In this document: piece after piece, positions 24,641-34,022 of the stretch
Position numbering within the stretch: position 1 is the stretch's first letter
Layout: each line of letters opens with the position of its first letter
Source: Ceratotherium simum simum
Taxonomy: Eukaryota; Chordata; Mammalia; Perissodactyla; Rhinocerotidae
Length of the DNA: 64,000 nt
NCBI RefSeq assembly: GCF_000283155.1
Contig: NW_004454175.1
Coordinates: 1,736,730-1,800,729, forward strand
Direction of reading: 5' to 3'
Notes under the pieces: model-generated
Databases searched by the model: none
Told to the model about the DNA's origin: nothing
What the model saw: only the letters and a program-made list of their open reading frames with translations
Position numbers and translations under genes: made by a program

Positions 24641-26620
24641 GAACAGAGGAGAAAACAAATCACGAAATAGGAAAACACATACCAAGTCTCACAGCTACTC
24701 CTCAGAAAAATTACGAAATAGTACACTTCTTGTTTTTGTTTCCTTCTGTCTATAGTATCATCCATTCCTTCCCCCTAATCCTAATGTCCTGGGCTTTTAT
24801 ATTGTTTTGCTTATTACACCACCCCCTACAGGTCCCTCTTAGTAACGTGCCACCCTCTAAATAAAAACTTCTGCCACTTTCTTTCCTCTTACAGTGTGGC
24901 TCCCTCAGCCAAAATGCTTGCCGTGTCTTACTACTTGAAGATCTTGAGTCCATAAATTAAAATCACTCTTTCATGCTATATGAAGATAAGTATTTATATT
25001 TAGCATGTTATTCCTCACAGGTAACATGCTGAAAATCATGCTTTGATTTTAATATAATGGTATAAAATTCATTCACCATGGCAGGCCTGCAGGGGAAGTA
25101 TTTTGGTCAGGCAGACGTTTACACCCACACCACTTACCTGTCATCTCACCTGCCTAGCACAGGCTACTTCAAATCCTAACATCATCTCTGACCACGTAAT
25201 TTCACAGCCACGAAGGAGCTGAAAAATGACAACCAAGTTCTATATAAAAGTTACAAAACAGAAAGAATATACTATAAGGGCTGAAGACATGTGCTAATGA
25301 CAGAAATGGGAAAATCAGGAAAGATTAGCAGTTTAAAGAAGAGGATTCATTCAGTTTTTGCAATGTCAAGTTTGTGGCGATAAAAATCTATTCAAGCAGA
25401 GATATGTTTCTTGGAATACATCCTTCTTCTACTCGCTTTATACCGTGAAATATACACAGTCCAATGAAATCCAGAGGTAAAAAGTCAGAGTGGAAAGGGA
25501 AAGGAACAACTTTCAGTGCAGCTGGATACAACACAATGGGGTGGCTCCATGCCATGCCACTAAGCAGCTGGCAGCAGGCCTGGCCTGACTCATCTTCCTT
25601 CTCCCACAAATTACTCAATTGTCGGCATTAACTCTTTCCAAGAAGCGCTTACTTTTCTAAATTTAAAATAACCATTCAAAACAGGTAGGGGCGTTTTTAA
25701 CCTATCCATTTCCAATTTTGTTTTTTGTTCCTTGGGGACTAAAAGGAAAAAACTTTCTAAAGACATGAAAAGTTCTAAAGGTTCCTGAATATAAAATCAC
25801 TCTTTTAAAAACAGCATTTTCTGTTTTTGACAGTTTACATGAAGTAAATTTTCCTTCTACTCAATCTGATTTCCCATCCGCCCCTGGTGATATGTTTTAT
25901 TAATAACAGCTCTATTGAGCTATAATTTCACAACCATAAAATTCACCCTTTTAAAGTATACAATGCAGTGGTTTTTAGTGTATTCACAAAGTACTCATTC
26001 TGTTTTTTAAAAATAAGGAGCCAAATTAGGAATGTATATTTGTAACTTTGTCAAACATGGTGTTTTTCAATATGACCTTTCAATGTAAAAATATGATCAC
26101 ACCATCCTGTTTTCTTAGTTTCTTCCTATTCTGTTTTTTTAAAGGATAGTAGGATTATATTAATAAATAAAAAACAACATTTATGGGACCCATTTTCTAC
26201 GTAAGAATGACTTATCACCGGTAATTTGGTTGTAAGGCCAGGCTCGAGGACTTGTCTCGCACTGGGTTCACACAGAAAGTTCAGTGGCTTCATTTAGTTT
26301 ATATATTGCAGATAAAGTTTTAAGGGTGCTGTTACTGATACTTCATATAAGATTGAGAAAACATCAATTACCCATATCAAAGGATATTATTATTACTAGA
26401 GGGACTTTGAGAAAAGCTCCACACCTCAGCCCCAGCAAGGAACTCTTTGTTATGGCCGCTCTCAAGATGATAGTAAACTGTTAATTCTTAGGTTAAACTA
26501 ATCTGATGAAAAATGTATAACTTATTAATGTCATTCCTTCAGAACTATTATTATATGACATACAAAGCATGACCAAACAGTATTTTTCTGCCTAATTCTC
26601 ATGATTGCTTTAGATTAGTC
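24641..26620. other. Mostly unique intronic sequence
   Basis: Only the short L1 piece at 25895-25995 is recognised. Confidence 0.5.
25895..25995 (+). repeat. L1 3' UTR fragment (old)
   Basis: Reads 'attgagctataatttcacaa', 'ataaaattcacccttttaa' and 'cagtggtttttagtgtattc', the standard old L1 3' UTR series. Confidence 0.65.
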
Positions 26621-26638
26621 TAAAATATGTATTCTCTT

Positions 26639-26843
26639 GGGCCGGCCCCGTGGCTTAGCGGTTAAGTGCGTGCGCTCTGCTGCTGGCAGCCCGGGTCCGG
26701 ATCCCGGGCGCGCACCGACGCACCGCTTCTCCGGCCATGCTGAGGCCGCGTCGTACATACAGCAACTAGAAGGATGTGCAGCTATGACATACAACTAACT
26801 ACTGCGGCTTTGGGGAGAAAAAATACAATAAATAAAAATCTTT
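26639..26843 (+). mobile_element. ERE-type SINE, class B
   Basis: Complete class B copy. TSD aaaa(t/c)atgtattctc on both sides, the right copy at 26844-26858. First of four SINEs packed into 1.2 kb. Confidence 0.93.
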
Positions 26844-26925
26844 AAAACATGTATTCTCAATGGAGGTAATACTGCCCTCAAGGAGGCAAAAATTGGCTTT
26901 CAGGGGTCAAAAAAGTCTTACTCTA

Positions 26926-27165
26926 GGGGCCAGCCCGGTGGCGCAAGCGGTTAAGTGCGCACGTTCCACTGCGGCGGCCCGGGGTTCGCCGGTTCGGATC
27001 CCGGGTGTGCACCGACGCACCGCTTGTTAAGCCATGCTGTGGCGGCATCCCATATAAAGTAGAGGAAGATGGGCATGGATGTTAGCCCAGGGCCAGTCTT
27101 CCTCAGCAAAAAGAGGAGGATTGGCATTGGATGTTAGCTCAGGGCTGGTCCTCCTCACAAAAAAA
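26926..27165 (+). mobile_element. ERE-type SINE, class A
   Basis: Complete class A copy with a poly-A tail. TSD aaaaagtcttactct flanks it. Confidence 0.93.
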
Positions 27166-27339
27166 AAAAAAAGTCTTACTCTTTTGTGCATATACAAGCA
27201 GATACACATACAGTCCACAGACAGTATATCCCTGGTATTAAAGTTTCATGGAGAGAACAATTAAGAAAATACGTCTAAAAGCCTTCTTATGGAGGATGAT
27301 TTAAAAAAGTGCTGAGAAATACTGATTTTAAAAAGTTGA

Positions 27340-27535
27340 GGGCCGGCCCCGTGGCTTGGTGGTTAAGTGAGCGCGCTCCACTGCTGGCGACCCGGGTTAG
27401 GATCCCGGGCTCGCACCGACGCGCTGCTTCTCCGGCCATGCTGAGGCCGCGTCCCACATACAGCAACTAGAAGGATGTGCAGCTATGACACACAACTATC
27501 TACTGGGGCTTTGGGGGGAAAAATAAATAAATAAA
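27340..27535 (+). mobile_element. ERE-type SINE, class B
   Basis: Complete class B copy with TSD taaaaagttga on both sides. The right TSD is also the left target of the next SINE. Confidence 0.93.
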
Positions 27536-27551
27536 TAAAAAGTTGAAAGTC

Positions 27552-27850
27552 GGGGCCGGCCGCATGGCTTAGCGGTTAAGTGCGTGCGCTCCGCTACTGG
27601 CAGCCCGGGGTTCAGATCCCGGGTGCGCACCGACGCACCGCTTCTCCGGCCATGCTGAGGCTGCGTCGTACATACAGCAACTAGAAGGATGTGCAACTAT
27701 GACATACAACTATCTACTGGGGCTTTGGGGAGAAAAAGGAGGAGGATTGGCAATAGATGTTAGCTCAGAGCCGGTCTTCCTCAGCAACAAGAGGAGGATT
27801 AGCATGGATGTTAGCTCAGGGCTGATCTTCCTCACAAAAAAATAAATAAA
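27552..27850 (+). mobile_element. ERE-type SINE, class C (B body + A tail)
   Basis: Class B front and doubled class A tail. It lies 16 bases after the previous SINE, and its TSD aaaagttgaaa reuses the duplicated target of that copy. Confidence 0.93.
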
Positions 27851-28225
27851 TAAAAGTTGAAACTATTCTCGACAAATCTGTCAAATTTTTATAATGACAC
27901 ATATCACTATCTTCTATCTTCAAAGATTAGGCTGCTTATAGGGTGATTATTTGCAGGGACAGACATGACTCAAAAGACTGCATCACCAATATTCCTTTTA
28001 CACTGTACACAGATGGTGACTATCAGAGTTACAGCAACAACAATTCTTTTATCTCTCTTACATTGTACCAAATCGCCACACATTAAAAAAAAAAACTTAA
28101 AGTTAAAATATTAAGTTTTTGACACCAGTAAGAGAAGGAATATGGACAAGTATTTAAATAAGGATGGTGATTTTACCGACAGCTGAAAAGATGAAACAGT
28201 ATAAGAAAAGTAGCTGGGCTCTCAC

Positions 28226-28282
28226 CACTGGACCACCCAGCTGCTTAGGTAACTCCCTCTCATAGTCTTTCTTGAGCAACGT
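28226..28282 (-). other. Candidate cassette exon in CHN1 intron 1
   Basis: On the minus strand a textbook acceptor is visible: a branch-point-like CTGAC, then a T-rich tract ending in TTTTTCAG. After exactly 57 bases a good donor follows (G|GTGAGAG). The 57 bases lie in unique sequence just outside a SINE. Read in phase 0 they are open (TLLKKDYERELPKQLGGPV), but that frame does not join exon 1. Spliced to exon 1 (phase 1) the frame gives D and five more residues and then stops (MALTLFDVAQERL), so inclusion would truncate the protein. I do not recognise the peptide. It could be a poison exon, a leader exon of another isoform, or chance. Confidence 0.4.
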
Positions 28283-28391
28283 CTGAAAAATAAAAATGTC
28301 AGTAGAGAGCGTATTCAAGTGGGAGTTTCCTATAAAATTAGCTTTCGGTCAAATAAATCATACCGAAAATGTGTAGCTGACTTGTCTTTTT

Positions 28392-28632
28392 TTTTTTCGT
28401 GAGGAAGATTAGCCCTAAGCCAACATCTCTTCCCAATGCTCCTCGTTTTGGTGAGGAAGATTGGCCCTGGGCTAATATCTGTGCCCATCTTCCTCTACTT
28501 TATTTGTGGGGCGCCTGCCACAGCATGGCTTGATAAGTGCTGTGTAGGTCCATGCCCGGGATGCGAACCTGCGAACCCCAGGCCACCAAAGCATAGTGTG
28601 CAAACTTAACCACTAGGCCACTGAGCTGGCCC
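28392..28632 (-). mobile_element. ERE-type SINE, class A, older copy
   Basis: Reverse-oriented and more diverged than most (CpGs largely lost), with TSD gacttgtcttttt exact at 28379-28391 and 28633-28645. It lies 109 bases beyond the acceptor side of the candidate exon at 28226-28282. Confidence 0.9.
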
Positions 28633-29554
28633 GACTTGTCTTTTTAAAAGTAAATTTTAATGTCAGAACGGTTATGGGAAATCAGAAAATTTCCTAACTG
28701 CATCACAAAGAATGTGCCATTGCCATTTAACTGCTCCCAAGGACCTCTACAAAGATGCCCACAGGCAGGTGTGAGGGTAGTGAGAGACACTGAATAAAGT
28801 AGCATAATGAAAAGATTTCCGTGGCAGTAAGAGAGTCTGAGGAAAGGTAAAAAATTACAGTGAAATGCTAAGGACTAGGACTGATCGATGGCAGTGATAA
28901 AAGTGACTAAATGGTAATGAGAGGAAAAAGAAAAAGGAGGAGGGGGGCAACGCCAGAGCTAATTCTACCCAGGCAGAGGAGAGAATGATTCAGGGTCCAG
29001 CCAGCCCAGCTGGATTGCAATGGAGTTCCCAGTCTCATCAGTTTGTCTGAGCTGTAAACCACAGCCCCATTTAGATAGAAATGACAGAGATTCCTGCCAA
29101 GGGATAACCTGGCAGGATGTTTTTTCACCCAGCTCTGTCCTAGGGCTCTATCAGTGTGGCCAATCAGGACATTCTGTCAAGTGCACCAGCTAAAACATCC
29201 TAAATTAGATGATCTGAGACTTTCCTTCTAGCCCAGCAATTCTTAGAGGGCATGTGCTTCTCTGCTGGGGAAGTTCTAACGAAGTCTATCTGCAAACAGG
29301 TCGTTAAGTGCAAACACTATAGTTCTGGAATGTAAATTATAAGGAGAGAGGGACCATGCCTCTTGCACACTGCTATAGATGTTCGTTGAATGAATCAGCA
29401 AGGTGAGTGAGATATAAACTACATTTGGATAATTTTTATGATTTGAGGATTTAAAAATTATTCATATCGATGCTGATGATTGAGGGGTGGGTTCATCTCA
29501 AATGTGAAGAAAAATGCTTGCAAATTCCTGAACCTTCAAAAATACACATTTTTG

Positions 29555-29808
29555 AGGAGCCTGCCCTGACGGCCTAGCAGTTCAAGTTCCGCGTGCTCCG
29601 CATTAGCAGCCCGGGTTCAGTTCCCAGGCGCAAAACCACACCACTCGTCTGTTACTAGCCATGTTGTGGTGGCGGCTCACACAGAAGAACCAGAAGAATT
29701 CACAACTATACACAACTACGTACTAGGGCTTTGCAGGGGAAAATGGAAGAAAAAAGGAGGAAGACTGTCAACAGCTTAGGGTGAATCTTCTCCTGCAAAA
29801 AAAATAAA
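29555..29808 (+). mobile_element. Old ERE-type SINE
   Basis: Diverged tRNA-derived copy ('cctgacggcctagcagttc', then 'cccgggttcagttccc'). Its body 'cacaactatacacaactacg' is nearer to horse ERE3 than the class B copies are. TSD aaat(a/g)cacattttt. Probably older than the class B expansion. Confidence 0.8.
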
Positions 29809-30178
29809 TAAAATGCACATTTTCAACTTCCAAATGAGACTGTAAAATCAGGAAGGATTGGAGTCAGGTTCTTCTATCACAGAATAAAACAGAAATTTGC
29901 ATTAAAAATATCTTTTTAAGCAGCAAAGGTGATTAACAGTGAAGACAAGATAAGACGGTCTTCACTCTTCAGCTTAATTTGACAAGTATTTTATTGAGTT
30001 CCTACAACAGACTTCAGAAAAAAATTAAATGTATATAAATGTAAAATCATATTTTACATTTTCTAAAAATGAAGCCAACTTCCACTAACTTTCTATAAAA
30101 AGAACAATCTATACAATTATTAAAAACCTGGACAGAAATGTGAAACACAAAGCAAAGAAACTAGACTCCACTGCTGGC

Positions 30179-30499
30179 TGCTATGCACTGAATTGAGTCC
30201 CCCACAAATTCATCTGCTGAAGCCCAACCCCTCAGGTGATGGTATGTGGAGGTCCTCATGATGGGATTACTGCCAGTATAAGAAGAGACCAGAGAGCTTG
30301 CTCTCCCTCGCTCTCCACCATGTGAGAACACAGCAAGATGGACGTCTGCAAGCCAGGAAGAAGGCTCTCACCAGGCAGTCAATCTGCCAGCACCCTCGTC
30401 TCAGACTTCCCAGCCTCCAAAACTGTGAGAAATAAATGTGTTGTGTAACCCACCTGGTCTACAGGATTTTACTACAGCAGCCCAAGAAAACTTAAGACA
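30179..30499 (+). mobile_element. Solo MaLR LTR (MST-like)
   Basis: A 321-base LTR starting tgctatgcactgaattg and ending 'gaaaacttaagaca', with the standard 'ccaccatgtgagaacacag', 'cttcccagcctccaaaac' and 'tgagaaataaatg' words. An exact 5-base TSD ctggc lies at 30174-30178 and 30500-30504, so both ends are intact. No internal sequence remains. Confidence 0.85.
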
Positions 30500-30779
30500 C
30501 TGGCCTAACCAACACACCCAAGATACATGACCTAGGGTCCTGGCAGTGGTTACTCTGGGGAGGCTTACGAACAAACTCCGACGAGCTCTGACTTTGATGA
30601 CTCATTAGTCATACTTACCTAGTTTCTTGTTTCTACCTTCTCTTCACCACCATCTCACAGAACTGTATTACTTCATTGAGCCTCTGTTGTAAGTTGGTTA
30701 TTAAGAGTAAATATAAAAAGATATGCGGTACTTCTAAGACCAACTCGTCAAATAGTAGTAATATCAAAAATAAAATCCA

Positions 30780-31001
30780 GGGCCAGCCCTGTGGCTTAGT
30801 GGTTAAGTGCACGCGCTCTGCTGCTGGCAGCCCGGGTTCGGATCCCGGGCGCGCACTGCTTCTCCGGCTATGCTGGGGCCATGTCCCACATACAGCAACT
30901 GGAAGGATGTGCAGCTATGACATACAACTATCTACTGGGGCTTTGGGGGGAAAAAATAAATAAATAAAATCTTTAAAAAAATAAATAAATAAATAAATAA
31001 A
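30780..31001 (+). mobile_element. ERE-type SINE, class B
   Basis: Class B copy with a small deletion after the B box (gcgcgcactgcttctcc) and a long (AAAT)n/A-rich tail. TSD aaaaataaaatcca. Confidence 0.9.
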
Positions 31002-31099
31002 ATAAAAATAAAATCCATTTTTTCTAACCCTTGGGGACTGCTCTTAACATATACAAAAAGTTCTTTTGAATTGGACAAATGTGATCAAATCTAGTATTT

Positions 31100-31275
31100 A
31101 TCTTAAATACAAAGGTTCTCAAACTTGACTGTGCATAAGAATCACAGGAGAGTCCCTTTAAAATCCCCTTCCCCAAGAAATGCAGATTATGGCATTCCTC
31201 TGGCAAAGGAATCTACATATTGAACAGGTATCTCAGATGACTGATAAGTGGTGTGCAACCGCACTCCTGAGAACA
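31100..31275 (+). repeat. hAT-type remnant (MER20-like)
   Basis: Reads 'aaggttctcaaacttgac', 'tgcataagaatcacagg' and ends 'gcactcctgagaaca', typical of the MER20 group of short hAT elements. Confidence 0.55.
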
Positions 31276-31713
31276 GCTCCCCCTCTATCATCACTGAAAG
31301 AATAGCTTCGGCACAAAGGTGTACTTTGCCTTACAATAGAGAAACGTTTTTAAAAATTGTAACCAAATTGGATTTTCTAAACTAAATTCTGTTTTCCTAC
31401 AAGTTGACTTTAAAATTTTAAAGATACTTGATTCATTCTGAGGGGTGGGAGTGGCTTCTCATACTTTCTTCTAGAGGTCAAATTCCACGTTCTTTCTTTC
31501 CTCATCTCCACCTCAGTAGTTGAAGACTTAATAATTTAGGAATCCTTTTAAAAGAGCCTTATCACACACTCGTTTTGTTTTATTCATCGGGAATTTCAGC
31601 ATTCTAAAAGTGGTTGATTTGTAAACCTTACCTTTGAAAACAAACCTTGAAAACGCAGACTTCCTTCCTTTTAGGAAGGAAAATGGATTTTGTCAGAAAT
31701 AGCTTTAAAGAGA

Positions 31714-31952
31714 GGCCGGCCCAGTGGCACAGGCGGTTAAGTGCACGCTCCGCTGAGGTGGCTGGGGTTTGCCGGTTCGGATCCCGGGCGCGCACCGACC
31801 ACTTGTTAAGCCGTACCGCGGCAGCGTCCCATATAAAGTAGAGGAAGATGGGCACGGATGTTAGCCCAGGGCCAGACTTTCTCAGCAAAAACAGGAGGAT
31901 TGGCAGATATTAGCTCAGGGATGATCTTCCTCACAAAAAAAAAAAAAAAAAT
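31714..31952 (+). mobile_element. ERE-type SINE, class A
   Basis: Class A copy with short deletions in the head. Exact 18-base TSD gaaatagctttaaagaga at 31696-31713 and 31953-31970. Confidence 0.95.
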
Positions 31953-31970
31953 GAAATAGCTTTAAAGAGA

Positions 31971-33199
31971 AGTTTACTTCTGGAAATCTTACTGCTGTGT
32001 ATCAGCTACAACAGCATAAGATAAATCCTTCAAAAGAAACAACCAACTATGAGTAAAACCTTCCATCACTTTTAGCTTTTGTACAAAAAAAGTCCACACT
32101 TAAGGAAAATACTTCTAGTAAGTAATGCAGATTAGATATAAGGCATTATAAAACAACAATGACATTTTCATTATTTCTTTCAGAGAAAGAAGAAACTTTT
32201 TTTTTAAAGCACCTACGGAGAACCAACAGCAAATAAATGTAATTTTTAGTATTGTGAGTATTTGGGCAAAGTAAATATAGCCCCAGACTGAAGACTGGCA
32301 ATTGTCTTCTAAGCTCAGTTTTGCCACAAAAGGGCCATGTGACCTTGGGAAATAAGCTCTCTGGGTCTAAATTTAATATATAAAATAAGAGAGTTAAATA
32401 AAAGCAACTCTTTGATTCCAACAGATTAATAGACAAGTATTTACATCAAAAAACATTTGTGGTATATGATGCCTATAACGTGCTTGATCAATTGACATAT
32501 TAAAATATAACTGGAAACTTGATATTGTGAGTAACTTAGCCTGTCCTTGTAGCTATCAGTTAACATCACTGTACTTTGCTTCTTTGAAAAACTGAACACT
32601 TCAAACATCTAAATTTTCACATAGTGAGTTTTCTTAAAGTGAGGTACATATGTACCACAGTGAGTTTCTGTCAAAGGAAACAGTGTACGTATTTTTTCAG
32701 TTCTTCTTCCCAACCCATTGTCATTGCAGACTCTGGGGGAAAAAAAACACCTTGAAGTCTTAACCACTGAAACAATAGTGTTGCAGCAGTTACATCACAG
32801 AAATAACATTTCTTTCCTAAAATACTCAAAGATATTCTCCAGAAATTACTTATCTTCCAGTAACCAACTTTCTTCTGTCTGCCCTCATATTCGTTAATAT
32901 GAGAACAAACATTTTCAATTTTAACAAATATTAAATAAGTTAACCACTTGTTCTTGTTTGCAACAGAATATACTGAGACAAAAAAAAACCCCAAATCCAA
33001 TAGGAATCAAGACATGCATTTGGCAATTACAGGGAGGTTGGGATGCACAGACATCTTGTTCAAAATAAATAAACTTTCCAGGATCTTTATTTACTGACTT
33101 GAGAAACGCAGGTTTGGAAACAACCAGCTAACTTCGCTCCCAAGTTGGCATCTTAGTGAAGAATCCTCCGTTTACAAAACACACAGGACCTCAGAGCCT
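31971..33199. other. Unique intronic sequence just downstream of exon 1
   Basis: No SINE lies in the 1.2 kb before the CpG island; a MIR piece is the only repeat seen. Confidence 0.5.
32280..32420 (+). repeat. MIR fragment
   Basis: The core 'gccatgtgaccttgggaaat' with 'ctctgggtctaaatttaa' and 'aaaataagagagttaaat' is a diverged MIR centre and 3' part. Confidence 0.5.
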
Positions 33200-33330
33200 C
33201 CCAGCCCCGAATTGGCCAGGGGAGCACACGCCCATCGGCCCTGCCTGGAGAGGAAACAATGGGAGAGGCGCGAGGGAGCGAGCCCGGCGCCCCGGGCGCC
33301 CCAACTCCGCGGCCCCGGCCCGCGCCCGAC

Positions 33331-33430
33331 NNNNNNNNNNNNNNNNNNNNNNNNNNNNNNNNNNNNNNNNNNNNNNNNNNNNNNNNNNNNNNNNNNNNNN
33401 NNNNNNNNNNNNNNNNNNNNNNNNNNNNNN
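33331..33430. other. Assembly gap (100 N)
   Basis: A run of exactly 100 N starts 14 bases inside CHN1 intron 1, in the G+C-rich part of the CpG island. The true length of the missing sequence is unknown, and any reading frame drawn across it is meaningless. Confidence 0.99.
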
Positions 33431-33444
33431 AGGGCTGCACTTAC

Positions 33445-33463
33445 CAAACAGGGTCAGGGCCAT
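33445..33463 (-). CDS. CHN1: CHN1 exon 1, coding part (alpha2-chimaerin N-terminus)
   Basis: Read on the minus strand, the start codon at 33463 opens a 19-base coding segment for MALTLF plus one G, followed directly by the donor GTAAGTG. From memory, alpha2-chimaerin begins MALTLFDTDEY; the next residue is D, so the leftover G in phase 1 fits a G|AT codon. The Kozak context is strong (A at -3, G at +4). The exon sits in a CpG island, as expected for a neuronal housekeeping-like promoter. Alpha2-chimaerin is a GTPase-activating protein for Rac with SH2, C1 and RhoGAP domains. It acts at the cytoplasmic face of the membrane downstream of ephrin receptors, and missense changes in human cause Duane retraction syndrome. 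The rest of the protein lies beyond the low-coordinate edge of the window. The identification rests on six residues plus the phase, the CpG island and the donor, so it is good but not proven. Confidence 0.8.
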
Positions 33464-33654
33464 CGTAAAGGCGCTCGCCAACTGCTCGCCGCCGCCCGCC
33501 GGTCCACGCGCTCCTCCCAGGTGGGCCGGAGATCACCGCACCGGCCCGACGCGCTCACACCCCGGAGGAAGCGGGCAGCCGGAGGGGCGTGGTGGGGGCG
33601 CGGGCGCGCGGGGAGGCTGCAGGCCGGGACGCAGGGGGCCGCTGCAAGAAAAAG

Positions 33655-33735
33655 TTATTTACGCGTTATTGTCAGGCGCACCCGGACAACGGGAGACCCG
33701 CTAGTCCTCGGCGAGCCGGCACTTGTCGCTGCCAT
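33655..33735 (-). other. Upstream ORF 2 in the CHN1 leader (26 codons)
   Basis: A second ATG upstream of the chimaerin start opens a 26-codon frame ending at TAA, 191 nt before the main start. The +4 base is G but -3 is C, so the context is moderate. There is no other ATG between 33464 and 33930 on the minus strand. It is not a shadow of a plus-strand gene, because none is supported there. Confidence 0.4.
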
Positions 33736-33831
33736 CTGTGCTCTACGCGGAGCGCGCGCGCGGGCGGCGGTACCTGCGGGGCGGGGAGGCTCGGCCGCGG
33801 CGCAAGGGCAGGCGGAGAGGCGGCGCCGCAG

Positions 33832-33856
33832 TGGCGGCGGCGGCGGCGGCGGCGGG
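33832..33856. repeat. CGG trinucleotide tract
   Basis: About eight GGC/CGG units in a row interrupt the promoter island, followed by more G-rich sequence. On the CHN1 transcript strand it reads CCG and probably falls within the 5' leader. Confidence 0.8.
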
Positions 33857-33900
33857 GGCGGCGGGGAGAGGAGCAGCCTCGGGCCCCCGGCGGGGCGCGC

Positions 33901-33933
33901 TCACTCCGCATCCCGCGGTCTCGCAGACGCCAT
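33901..33933 (-). other. Upstream ORF 1 in the CHN1 leader (10 codons)
   Basis: The ATG inside the YY1-type element opens a 10-codon frame (MASARPRDAE) ending at TGA. Its context is strong (A at -3, G at +4). If transcription starts upstream of it, ribosomes would often initiate here and would have to reinitiate at the chimaerin start 437 nt beyond the stop. It is out of frame with the main ORF. It matters only if the transcription start is above 33933. Confidence 0.4.
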
Positions 33934-33936
33934 CTT
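33928..33936 (-). promoter_or_regulatory. YY1-type AAGATGGCG element
   Basis: The minus strand reads CAAGATGGCG, which matches the YY1 core in the orientation of the CHN1 transcript. In many CpG-island promoters this motif lies within the first tens of bases of the transcript and helps fix the start site. Its ATG is also the start of a short upstream ORF. Confidence 0.5.
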
Positions 33937-34008
33937 GCAAGAGCGTCTCCCAGTGGATCCGCCGCTGCGCCTCCGCCCGCCTCCACCTCGGGCGCCCGAG
34001 CCGGGTGC

Positions 34009-34022
34009 GTTCCCATGGCAAC
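34009..34022. promoter_or_regulatory. RFX X-box-like palindrome
   Basis: The 14 bases gttcccatggcaac match the imperfect palindrome GTTGCCATGGCAAC bound by RFX factors, with one mismatch. It lies about 60-70 bases upstream of the inferred transcription start, a typical position for a functional X-box. Confidence 0.5.

Larger units (their letters stand above)
1..33444 (-). other. CHN1: CHN1 intron 1 (5' part)
   Basis: Everything below the exon-1 donor at 33443-33444 is intronic if the CHN1 assignment holds. I looked on the minus strand for the next coding segment (residues DTDEYRPPVW and onward) and did not find it, so intron 1 is longer than 33 kb here. The interval holds 18 ERE-type SINEs, old LINE, LTR and DNA-transposon fragments, and unique A+T-rich sequence. 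One candidate internal exon is listed separately. Confidence 0.75.
33445..33955 (-). other. CHN1: Inferred CHN1 first exon with 5' leader
   Basis: The exon end (33445) is fixed by the GT donor. The 5' limit is inferred: an AAGATGGCG element at 33928-33936, in sense with the transcript, is of the type that usually sits just downstream of transcription starts. I therefore place the start near 33940-33960. The leader would be about 480-490 nt, very GC-rich, and would contain a CGG/CCG tract and two upstream ORFs. No TATA box is visible. A shorter leader starting below 33930 is equally possible and would drop the first upstream ORF. Confidence 0.45.

Noticed and set aside
1..33444. CHN1 exon 2 (DTDEYRPPVWKSYL)
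   Set aside because: I searched the minus strand for the expected codons and flanking AG/GT and found no match, so exon 2 lies outside the window.
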